64,000 nucleotides of DNA, from NCBI GenBank assembly GCA_900109435.1, contig FNZT01000003.1, positions 496,001 through 560,000 on the forward strand, in the 5' to 3' direction. The notes beneath the pieces were generated by a model. It was not told the origin of the DNA and ran no database searches. It saw only the letters and a program-made list of their open reading frames with translations. Below, piece by piece: positions 35,797 to 42,702 of this stretch (the first letter of the stretch is position 1; every line of letters begins with the position of its first letter). The position numbers were made by a program, and so were the translations under genes. The stretch comes from Ruminococcus sp. YRD2003. GTDB taxonomy: Bacteria > Bacillota > Clostridia > Oscillospirales > Ruminococcaceae.

Positions 35797-36308
35797 TCCG
35801 ACACCTCCTGCGCGGCTCTGCGAAGCGCAGCGATGTTGCGCTCCTGTATTTTCGTAGGCATATAGCCCTTTATAGCATCGGCGGCGTTGTCAGCGCTTAC
35901 TGCTCCCGACAAGCCGACGAGAAGTCCGAGCATTACGGTATTTACCGTAGGCAGCTTGTGCTCCGCGGCGATACCCTCGGCGTTGAAGGTGAGCGCACCG
36001 TCTATCGCGGACTTTGAGTTGACGACGATACGTCCGCCCTCTCTGAGCAGGCTGCGAAGATTCGGGCTGTAGAGCGTGTCGTCGAGTATGACGATGTAGT
36101 CGGCTTTTTCGGTCTGGCTCCTGTCAACTACAGGCTTGGAATCGAGCTTAGTGAAAGCGCGCACGGGAGCTCCGCGGCGCTCAGGACCGAAGGAGGGAAA
36201 GGCAAGCGCGTATTTTTCGTCTGCGCCTATGGTATATGCAGCTCCGAGGAGTTTGGCGGCGGTGAATGCTCCCTGTCCGCCTCGTCCGAGCCAAAGTATC
36301 TCTATCAT
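35793..36308 (-). CDS. 2-oxoacid:ferredoxin oxidoreductase, gamma subunit
   Basis: PorG-type subunit, 171 residues, starting MIEILWLGRGGQGAFTAAKLL and containing AFPSFGPERRGAPVRAF. ATG at 36308 follows AAGGAG at seven bases. An in-frame ATG at 36365 also has a purine-rich GGGGAG five bases upstream, which would add 19 residues; the family alignment favours 36308. First gene of the oxidoreductase operon. Confidence 0.93.
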   Translation of the reverse strand: MIEILWLGRGGQGAFTAAKLLGAAYTIGADEKYALAFPSFGPERRGAPVRAFTKLDSKPVVDRSQTEKADYIVILDDTLYSPNLRSLLREGGRIVVNSKSAIDGALTFNAEGIAAEHKLPTVNTVMLGLLVGLSGAVSADNAADAIKGYMPTKIQERNIAALRRAAQEVSE

Positions 36309-36338
36309 ATCGGTTCTCCTTGTTATTTGGTATAGGTC

Positions 36339-36430
36339 AATTAATGTGACGCGCAAATCCCCCATGTTAGCTCCCCGAACGAAATTCGGTGCAATAACAG
36401 CCTAAAGCGGTTATTGGGGACACATTAATT
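36339..36430. repeat. 92-bp segment bounded by 10-bp inverted repeats in the oxidoreductase leader
   Basis: AATTAATGTG at 36339-36348 and its exact inverse at 36421-36430. Inside, on the minus strand, are hairpin CAATAAC-11 nt-GTTATTG and hairpin CCGAA-TTTCG-TTCGG. The outer repeat overlaps the -10 box, so it acts as DNA symmetry rather than a transcript stem. It could be a MITE-like relic or a regulatory structure. Confidence 0.5.
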
Positions 36431-36484
36431 ATACCCCCGCTTGCCGCGCGTGTCCAATACCATAGTTTTATGGTAAGTTATAGG
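36428..36484 (-). promoter_or_regulatory. Promoter plus LysR-type site of the oxidoreductase operon
   Basis: Minus strand: CCTATAACTTACCATAAAAC continuing to TATGGTATTGGACA, 17 bp, TATAAT. It includes the dyad ACCATA-AAAC-TATGGT. Nearly identical in sequence and spacing to the ligase promoter at 33392-33448, and located between the LysR gene and its presumed target. Confidence 0.78.
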
Positions 36485-36490
36485 CGCAGA

Positions 36491-37399
36491 CTATATGTTA
36501 AGGTACGCCTTGATCTCTTTGATGTAGATTTCAGCCATTTCGCTGAGAATGACATTTTTCAGCGTAATATAGCCGATCTCCATTATCTCATCGGAGTCAT
36601 CGTCAAACGGCACAGCGATGTAGTCCGAACCGTTGAGCTCCTCGCAGATTATGCCCGAGCACAGCGTATAGCCGTTCAGACCTATCATCAGATTGAGCAT
36701 GGTCGCGCGGTCATTGGCTTTGATAGTGCGCTGATATTCGGCTGTGCTGAGCAGTTCCTCCGCGAGGTAGAAGGTACTGTTGTCGCCCTGCTCGAAGGAG
36801 AGGCAGGGGTAGTCCGCAAGCTGCGCGAAGGATATCTTCTTTTCCTTTGCGAGCGGGTGTCCTTTCCAGAGATACACATAAGGTCTGCACTTCGTCAGGG
36901 AGTGGAACTCCAGTCCGTTCGAGTGCAGCAGCTTCGTTATTGACTTGCGGTTGAAGTCATTGAGGTAGATTATGCCTATCTCACTGCGGAGCGTAGCCAC
37001 GTCGCTGATGACCTCACCCGTTTTTGTCTCACGGACTGCGAACTCATACTCGGAAGTGTCGAACTTCTTGACCATCTCCACGAAAGCCTTGACCGCAAAC
37101 GAATAGTGCTGCGTGGACACGCCAAACTTTTTCTTGACATTTCCTTTACCGATGTATTTCTCCGCAAGAACATCAAACTGTCCGACAACCTGACGTGCAT
37201 ACTGCAAGAACTCGGCGCCGTCGTTAGTGAGCGTTACACCTCGTCCGCTGCGGTTGAATATCTTGATACCTATCTCGCGTTCGAGCTCCTGCACTGACGC
37301 TGACAGCGAAGGCTGGGAGACGTAGAGCTGCTCGGCTGCTTTGTTCATCGAGCTTGTCTCAGAGATAGCGAGTATGTATTTTAGCTGCTGTAGTGTCAT
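36491..37399 (-). CDS. LysR family transcriptional regulator
   Basis: 302 residues. The winged helix-turn-helix at about 1-60 contains MNKAAEQLYVSQPSLSASVQELE, followed by a PBP2-type effector domain. It sits 10 bp after cysK at the end of the methyltransferase/trans-sulfuration/cysK operon and immediately before the oxidoreductase operon. That position, and the paired LysR-like sites next to it, suggest it controls the oxidoreductase and ligase. A CmbR/CysB-like role in sulfur supply is equally plausible. The effector is unknown. Confidence 0.9.
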   Translation of the reverse strand: MTLQQLKYILAISETSSMNKAAEQLYVSQPSLSASVQELEREIGIKIFNRSGRGVTLTNDGAEFLQYARQVVGQFDVLAEKYIGKGNVKKKFGVSTQHYSFAVKAFVEMVKKFDTSEYEFAVRETKTGEVISDVATLRSEIGIIYLNDFNRKSITKLLHSNGLEFHSLTKCRPYVYLWKGHPLAKEKKISFAQLADYPCLSFEQGDNSTFYLAEELLSTAEYQRTIKANDRATMLNLMIGLNGYTLCSGIICEELNGSDYIAVPFDDDSDEIMEIGYITLKNVILSEMAEIYIKEIKAYLNI

Positions 37400-37409
37400 A
37401 GGATACCTC

Positions 37410-38321
37410 TCAATCGTAAAGTCCTGTACTGAAATAGCGGTCTCCGCGGTCGGGGAAGACCGTCACGATGTTGCCCTTTGCACCGCTCTCGATGAGCTTG
37501 AGCACCGCTGCCATAGCCGCTCCCGAGGACGAACCCGCGATAATGCCCTCAGTCTTGGCGAGCAGCCGAGCAGTGTTGAAAGCCTCATCATCGTTCATTT
37601 TTATAACGCCGTCCACGAGGGACATATCCATTGTCTCTGCGATGAAGTCGTTGCCAATGCCCTCGATATTGTAGTCGGAGTGCTCGCCGCCGCCCATAGT
37701 CGAGCCGACAGGGTCTGCGAGAATGCCCTTTGCCGTGGGTACACGCTCCTTGATATAGCGGAGTATGCCCGTGTAAGTGCCGCCGCTGCCAGCCCCCGCG
37801 ACCACGTAGTCGATATGGCCGTCGAGAGCTTCATATATCTCGCGTCCCGTGGTCTCGTAGTGAGCAAGGGGGTTGCTCTGGTTCTTGAACTGCTCCAGCG
37901 AGACAGAATCGGGTATCTGCGCCTTTATCTCCTCAGCCTTTGCGACAGCTCCGAGCATTCCCTGCTCGCGGGGAGTGTTCACTACCTCCGCACCGAGGGC
38001 ACGCAGAAGAGACTGCTTCTCCGCCGAGAACTTGGTCGGCACGACAAATATGATACGGTAGCCGCGGTTGAGCGCCGCAAAAGCAATGCCAAGTCCAGTA
38101 TTGCCAGCGGTAGCCTCGACGATAGTGCCGCCATTTTTCAGTACGCCGCGCTTCTCGGCGTCGTTGAGCATATACAGACCTGTGCGGTCTTTGACGCTTC
38201 CCGACGGGTTCCAGAGCTCGAGCTTCGCGAACACGTTCACCCCCTCGTACCGAACGATATTTCCGAGCCTTACCAGCGGAGTATTGCCGATAAGAGCCTG
38301 CATCGAATCATAGTAGTTCAT
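37410..38321 (-). CDS. cysK: Cysteine synthase (O-acetylserine sulfhydrylase)
   Basis: PLP fold type II enzyme, 303 residues. The PLP lysine is K44 in NPSGSVKDRTG, the asparagine loop is VEATAGNTG, and the glycine-rich phosphate loop is GAGSGGTYTG. It makes cysteine from O-acetylserine and sulfide. ATG at 38321 follows GGAGG at seven bases and overlaps the preceding stop. A cystathionine beta-synthase activity cannot be excluded, since such enzymes share these motifs and the neighbour is a trans-sulfuration enzyme. Confidence 0.92.
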   Translation of the reverse strand: MNYYDSMQALIGNTPLVRLGNIVRYEGVNVFAKLELWNPSGSVKDRTGLYMLNDAEKRGVLKNGGTIVEATAGNTGLGIAFAALNRGYRIIFVVPTKFSAEKQSLLRALGAEVVNTPREQGMLGAVAKAEEIKAQIPDSVSLEQFKNQSNPLAHYETTGREIYEALDGHIDYVVAGAGSGGTYTGILRYIKERVPTAKGILADPVGSTMGGGEHSDYNIEGIGNDFIAETMDMSLVDGVIKMNDDEAFNTARLLAKTEGIIAGSSSGAAMAAVLKLIESGAKGNIVTVFPDRGDRYFSTGLYD

Positions 38322-39481
38322 CACTTTACCTCCGCTTTCTCAATAGCCTGCGCGATGTCTGCGAGTATGTCGTCAATGCTCTCAATGCCCACCGACAGGC
38401 GGATAAGTCCGTCCGTGATGCCGACCTTTTTGCGGATATCAGCGGGGATGGACGCATGAGTCATAGTTGCCGGGTGGCATACGAGGGACTCCACGCCGCC
38501 GAGGCTCTCCGCGAGCGAGACAAGCTCCAGACTCTCGAAGAAACGACGGATATCATAGTTCTCGCGGAGCTCGAAGGAGATCATCGCACCGCCGTTCTTA
38601 GCCTGTCTGCGATTGACCTCATAGCCCTGACTGCTTTCGAGCCCGGGGTAGTAAACTTTCCTGACAGCCTTATTCGCGGCAAGGAACTCCGCAGCTCTTT
38701 CCGCATTCTCAACGTGCCTGTCCATGCGCACCGCGAGCGTCTTGATACCGCGGATAAGCAGAAACGAATCGAAAGGACCGAGAACTCCGCCCGTCGAATT
38801 CTGAATAAAAGCTATCTGCTCCGCGAGCTCCTTTGTGCTGACAACAGCCAGCCCCGCAACGACGTCGCTGTGACCGCCGAGGTACTTGGTGGCGCTGTAA
38901 ACGACGATATCCGCACCGAGCCCGAGGGGCTTCTGCAAATAAGGGGTCATGAACGTGTTATCCACTATCACGAGCAAACCGTGCTTGTGCGAGACCTCCG
39001 CGACAGCCTTTATATCCGTGACTGTCATCAGCGGATTAGCGGGACTCTCGATTATGACAGCCTTCACGTCGTCAGTTATCTGCGACTCGTAGACAGCAGT
39101 GTCGGTCGTGTCGGCAATGGTGTAGGTAAAGCCAAAGTGGTCGAAGACTTTACTCAGCAGGCGGAACGTTCCGCCGTAAACATTGCTCGATATGAGGACG
39201 CGGTCGCCGCTGTGGAGGAGACTGAGCACCGCTGTGAGAGCTGCCATGCCCGACCCGAACGCAAAGCCCGCATAACCTCCGTCCAAGTCCCTGATAAGAG
39301 CTTCAAGAGCCTCGCGAGTGGGATTGCCTGTGCGGGAATATTCATATCCGCGCATTTTCCCGAACCCGTCCTGCTTGTAGGTAGAGGTCTGATATATAGG
39401 GATATTCACAGCGCCGGTGCGCTCGTCGATGGAAATTCCGCCGTGTATAAGTGCTGTTTCTGTGTTTGTATAGTTACTCAT
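38321..39481 (-). CDS. Trans-sulfuration PLP enzyme (cystathionine gamma-synthase/lyase family)
   Basis: 386 residues, Cys/Met metabolism PLP family. EYSRTGNPTREALE is in the N-terminal part, FGSGMAALTAVLSLL follows, the PLP site is DNTFMTPYLQ with the lysine in VVYSATKYLGGHSD, and the tail is typical. Synthase, gamma-lyase and methionine gamma-lyase members are hard to separate; pairing with cysK suggests either making cystathionine or the reverse pathway to cysteine, which releases 2-oxobutyrate. ATG at 39481 follows AGGAG at seven bases. Confidence 0.9.
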   Translation of the reverse strand: MSNYTNTETALIHGGISIDERTGAVNIPIYQTSTYKQDGFGKMRGYEYSRTGNPTREALEALIRDLDGGYAGFAFGSGMAALTAVLSLLHSGDRVLISSNVYGGTFRLLSKVFDHFGFTYTIADTTDTAVYESQITDDVKAVIIESPANPLMTVTDIKAVAEVSHKHGLLVIVDNTFMTPYLQKPLGLGADIVVYSATKYLGGHSDVVAGLAVVSTKELAEQIAFIQNSTGGVLGPFDSFLLIRGIKTLAVRMDRHVENAERAAEFLAANKAVRKVYYPGLESSQGYEVNRRQAKNGGAMISFELRENYDIRRFFESLELVSLAESLGGVESLVCHPATMTHASIPADIRKKVGITDGLIRLSVGIESIDDILADIAQAIEKAEVK

Positions 39482-39532
39482 ATTAATTCTCCTTTGTCTA
39501 TTGTGGGACGCCGTCCCCTACAGGTTGTTTCT

Positions 39533-39598
39533 GTAGGGGCGAGTTCCGCTCGCCCGTTCGTTTTGGGGTTATTGCGGGCGCACGGAATGCGCCCCTAC
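39533..39598. repeat. Paired-palindrome repeat element, copy 1
   Basis: Two 24-bp palindromic arms (39533-39556 and 39575-39598) flanking an 18-bp spacer. Each arm starts or ends with GTAGGGGCG. Both arms are identical to those of the element at 47243-47310, in the opposite orientation. It is located between methyltransferase and trans-sulfuration genes. Confidence 0.85.
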
Positions 39599-39616
39599 AT
39601 CTGAGTTCTGAGCTCT

Positions 39617-40513
39617 TTATTCGTAATCATAGCCTGCGGTGTATGAAGCCGAAATAAGGCTCACATTTTCAAATGCTCTCATGCCGTCGGCTCTGCCGCT
39701 GAAATACTCTCTCTGGACCTTTTCGGGCGGCATATAGGTATCTATCTGGAAGCCGAGCGAGTACAGCGCACGCGAAACCTCGTTGTAATCGAAGCCACCG
39801 CGCATCACCTCACCGAGCTGCTCGGTTATACTTGCGAGGCGGGCAACCCTCTGCGGGAAATCGCCTGTCTTTATCGGGTAATCGAACACCACCCTGCTCC
39901 CGAGCGACGAGAGTTCAGCCATCTGCCGCAGCGTATCGGTGAACACGTCGAGGGTTAGGTAATACGACACTCCGAGAATGCTGAAAAATGTCTTTTTTGT
40001 CGGGTCAAATCCCGCCGCGAGCAATTTGTCGCACATTCGCTCCTTCTCGAAGTCAACAGGGACGAAATGTACATTTCCGCGGATATTCCACTCAAGCTCG
40101 CGAATCTTTTCGAGCTTGTATCGCTGGGTATCGGGGTGGTCTATCTCAAAGACCTCGATATCGTCATTTGTGTTGCGAAACGAGAATGTGTCCGAGCCTG
40201 CGCCGCAGATGACGTACTGTATCTTCCCGTTTTCGGCTGCGAAATCCGCGAGCCTTACCTCGTTGAAGTGTATTCGCGAGAGCGGTATCGGAGCAAAATA
40301 CTCATTTATCATCAGCTCTGTCTCCTCGCGGGAGAGCTGCTCCGAGCCGTCAAGTCCGCTGCTTATGAGCTCGTAAATGCTGTCGTATTCCTCCTTGCCC
40401 ATAAAGTCGTAAGCAAGGTAGTCGTCGAATATCTTCTCGCGCGACCTGTTTGAATGCCATGCTCTCACATAGGCGCATATCTTAGCTGTTACGCTTTCTC
40501 TTTCATTGACCAT
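39617..40513 (-). CDS. SAM-dependent methyltransferase, leucine carboxyl methyltransferase (LCM) fold
   Basis: 298 residues. The LCM-type SAM site is VICGAGSDTFSFRNT, an acidic residue lies in EIDHPDTQRYK, and HFVPVDFEKE follows. ATG at 40513 follows AAGGAA. The longer open frame to 40564 would start inside the terminator hairpin and is rejected. Bacterial LCM-fold enzymes methylate diverse small molecules; the substrate is unknown. It is the first structural gene behind the Cys-rich leader peptide and heads the cysteine operon, which suggests a thiol- or sulfur-linked substrate, but this is inference. Confidence 0.85.
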   Translation of the reverse strand: MVNERESVTAKICAYVRAWHSNRSREKIFDDYLAYDFMGKEEYDSIYELISSGLDGSEQLSREETELMINEYFAPIPLSRIHFNEVRLADFAAENGKIQYVICGAGSDTFSFRNTNDDIEVFEIDHPDTQRYKLEKIRELEWNIRGNVHFVPVDFEKERMCDKLLAAGFDPTKKTFFSILGVSYYLTLDVFTDTLRQMAELSSLGSRVVFDYPIKTGDFPQRVARLASITEQLGEVMRGGFDYNEVSRALYSLGFQIDTYMPPEKVQREYFSGRADGMRAFENVSLISASYTAGYDYE

Positions 40514-40532
40514 AGAAACTGATTCCTTCCAT

Positions 40533-40568
40533 AAAAAAATGCGCAGAACGGCAACGCGCTCCACGCAT
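40533..40568 (-). terminator. Candidate attenuator hairpin before the methyltransferase
   Basis: Minus strand: ATGCG pairs with CGCAT around an imperfect inner stem (AGCGCG-TTGC-CGTTCT), and seven Ts follow directly. It is located after the leader peptide stop and 20 bp before the structural start codon. The sequence GTTCTGCG of its 3' arm also occurs inside the leader peptide frame, giving room for an alternative fold. Confidence 0.7.
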
Positions 40569-40588
40569 GAAAGATAACTCGGTGACGT

Positions 40589-40681
40589 TTAAGAGAAGTC
40601 GCAACATCGCTGAGCACAAGCACGCAGAACACGTATCATCTTCATATTGCACATACAACAACATATGAAATCAGCTCTCAT
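40589..40681 (-). CDS. Cysteine-rich leader peptide, 30 residues
   Basis: ATG at 40681 is preceded by AGGAAG at eight bases. The peptide begins MRADFICCCMCNMKM and has cysteines at 7, 8, 9, 11, 22, 26 and 27 of 30, stopping with TAA at 40589. It lies 50 bp downstream of a consensus promoter and 20 bp before the attenuator hairpin, upstream of a cysteine-biosynthesis operon. By analogy with trp/his leaders and with poly-cysteine leader ORFs reported in mycobacteria, ribosome stalling at the TGT TGT TGT run when Cys-tRNA is scarce would favour read-through. The peptide itself probably has no other role. Confidence 0.8.
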   Translation of the reverse strand: MRADFICCCMCNMKMIRVLRACAQRCCDFS

Positions 40682-40730
40682 GTTCAGCACTTCCTTTCTT
40701 AATCACTGTATTCCTATCGGAACTGTATGT

Positions 40731-40791
40731 ATTATAGCATTTCCCTATTGAAATGTCAATAGCCTACAGCTATATTCAGCAATAGTTATAG
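40731..40791 (-). promoter_or_regulatory. Consensus promoter with LysR-type sites, cysteine operon
   Basis: Minus strand TTGACA, 17 bp, TATAAT. Overlapping the -35 is ATAG-N7-CTAT (40759-40773), and further upstream is CTATAAC (40785-40791). The same ATAG-N7-CTAT dyad lies upstream of the ABC importer promoter. Confidence 0.8.
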
Positions 40792-40870
40792 AAATCTCCT
40801 ATAAAGAAGATAGAGTTTGTAAAAATAGGCAAAAGCCGCAAAAAAGCCGAGGAATCTGTCCCCTGAAAAA

Positions 40871-40906
40871 GCAAAAAAGCCAAAGAGCGATATTACGTTC
40901 TTTGGC
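40871..40906 (-). terminator. Intrinsic terminator of the sulfonate-type ABC operon
   Basis: 11-bp stem GCCAAAGAACG / CGCTCTTTGGC on the minus strand (one G-U pair), loop of six, followed by TTTTTTG. It lies 58 bp after the permease stop and separates the importer from the cysteine operon. Confidence 0.9.
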
Positions 40907-40963
40907 TTCGCTTATATATTTGTACCATTGTTGACCTCCGTTTAAACTTGTAAGGCACCCGCG

Positions 40964-41884
40964 CTATCTCTTCCACCTCAGCAGATGTGACTGCAATTTG
41001 TTGAACAGGAAAGTCACGGCGATGACAACAAAGCCAATGACGAGAAGTCCTGTAATAGTGCGTGTATAGTCACCGAAGTCGGAGTAGTATTTTACATAGT
41101 AGCCCATTCCGTCGCGGGCGCCTATCATCTCCGCAGATGTGAGGAGAATGAACGAAACGCTGAGTCCCTGATTGCAGCCGAGGAATATCTGCTGCAAGGA
41201 AGCGGGCAGGATAACTCTGAACAGCATTTCAGGTTTGCTGACGTTGAGCACTTTGGCGGAATCAATTATTTTCTTGTCTACGCCGAGCACGCCGCTCATC
41301 GTGCCTGCAAATACGGGCCAGAACGTAGCGAGGAAAATAACGAAAACCGATACCGACTTGAAAGTCGGTAGAAGAGCGATACCGTAGGGGATATAAACTA
41401 TCGGAGGTATCGAGCTGAAAAACTTGGTTATGTAAGTAGCGGCACTGCCTATCCTTGCGCTCCAACCTATGAAAAGTCCGAGCGGGACAGCCGCGATGAC
41501 CGCGATGAGGAAGCCCTTTATCGTAGTACCGAGAGAGCTCTCGATATTTATGAATATCTGCTCCTTGTCCTCAACGAACTGGTGTATTACCTTGCCAGGA
41601 GCGGGGAAGAGCAGATCGTTAAGGATATTGAACTTCGCCGTAGCGAGCGACCACACACCGAGCAGAACAAAAATAAAGCCTGAGATGTCAGCAATGAGCT
41701 TTATCCCCTCCTCCTTTTTTATGAAGGAGGAAGCAGCGAGAACGATCACTTCAGCTACGACCGCGAAAGCGACAAGCGAGCCTGTGAACACGTCCTTTGT
41801 GGATTTATCAGGCATCAGCTGTATCAGCATCAGAGCTATGAACAGCAGGTGCGTCACGCGGAGGTAGCGTTTCCCGAAAGTCAT
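40964..41884 (-). CDS. ABC transporter permease, sulfonate/nitrate/taurine type
   Basis: 306 residues with about six to seven membrane helices. The cytoplasmic EAA-like loop is DSAKVLNVSKPEMLFRVILPASLQQIF. It belongs to the SsuC/TauC/ThiX group. Overlaps the ATPase stop by 4 bp. It works with the ATPase and lipoprotein encoded upstream. Confidence 0.9.
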   Translation of the reverse strand: MTFGKRYLRVTHLLFIALMLIQLMPDKSTKDVFTGSLVAFAVVAEVIVLAASSFIKKEEGIKLIADISGFIFVLLGVWSLATAKFNILNDLLFPAPGKVIHQFVEDKEQIFINIESSLGTTIKGFLIAVIAAVPLGLFIGWSARIGSAATYITKFFSSIPPIVYIPYGIALLPTFKSVSVFVIFLATFWPVFAGTMSGVLGVDKKIIDSAKVLNVSKPEMLFRVILPASLQQIFLGCNQGLSVSFILLTSAEMIGARDGMGYYVKYYSDFGDYTRTITGLLVIGFVVIAVTFLFNKLQSHLLRWKR

Positions 41885-42702
41885 AGTACCACCTCATCTC
41901 CGCCGATACGCTCAGCAATATCAGTATTCAGCAGGGAGAGGAGCTTGTTGCGGAATCTTCCGTACTCCTCCGTCCTGACGAGGTCAGCACGGCTGCGAGG
42001 ACGCTCGAACGGGACATTTACTACCTCATTCACAGTACCCGGGTGAGCAGTCAGTACAACTATCTTATCAGAAAGGAGAATAGCCTCGTCTATATCGTGA
42101 GTTACGAAAACGACGGTCTTGCGCTCCTCAGAGCCGTCCCCCTCCCAAAGTGAGAGAAGGAGTTCCTGAAGGATAACGCGGTTCTTCGGGTCAATAGCAC
42201 TGAACGGTTCGTCCATGAGGAGTATCTCCGTATCCATTGCGAGAGCCCTTGCGATAGCGGCGCGCTGCTGCATACCGCCAGAAAGCTGCGAGGGATACTT
42301 GCTCCCCGAGTCCGCAAGTCCCACCTTTGTAAGGAATTCGTCGGCTATCTTAGCACGCTCGCTGCGCTTCAGACCGTGGCGTGTCTGCTTGATACCGAAT
42401 TCGATATTTTTCTTCGTTGTCATCCACGGGAACAGCGAGTAGTGCTGGAATACCACTCCCCGCTCGGAACCCGTACCATGCAGCTCTCTGCCGTCTATCT
42501 GTACCGAACCGCCCGCAGGGGCATAAAGCCCCTCAAGCACGCTCAGGAGTGTCGACTTGCCGCAGCCGCTCGCGCCGATAACGCTCACGAACTCACCTCT
42601 GCCCACACCGAAGGAAACGTCGTGCAGGGCGTTGAAGCTGCGCTTGTTGTCGACATAGTTGACGGTGAGATCCTTTATCTCGATCTTATTCGTAGTCATC
42701 AA
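41881..42702 (-). CDS. ABC transporter ATPase, sulfonate/nitrate/taurine type
   Basis: 273 residues. Walker A is GASGCGKST, the Q-loop follows in VVFQHYSLFPWM, the signature is LSGGMQQR, Walker B is EILLMDEPFSAID and the switch histidine is in VFVTHDIDEA. Typical SsuB/TauB size. Overlaps the binding-protein gene by 17 bp. Confidence 0.93.
   Translation of the reverse strand: MMTTNKIEIKDLTVNYVDNKRSFNALHDVSFGVGRGEFVSVIGASGCGKSTLLSVLEGLYAPAGGSVQIDGRELHGTGSERGVVFQHYSLFPWMTTKKNIEFGIKQTRHGLKRSERAKIADEFLTKVGLADSGSKYPSQLSGGMQQRAAIARALAMDTEILLMDEPFSAIDPKNRVILQELLLSLWEGDGSEERKTVVFVTHDIDEAILLSDKIVVLTAHPGTVNEVVNVPFERPRSRADLVRTEEYGRFRNKLLSLLNTDIAERIGGDEVVL

Noticed and set aside
36309-36365. 19-residue extension of the oxidoreductase gamma subunit
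   Set aside because: A purine-rich site precedes ATG 36365, but family members start at the MIEILWLGRGGQG position, which has its own better-spaced AAGGAG.
40514-40564. Upstream extension of the methyltransferase to 40564
   Set aside because: It would begin inside the attenuator hairpin, without a ribosome site.
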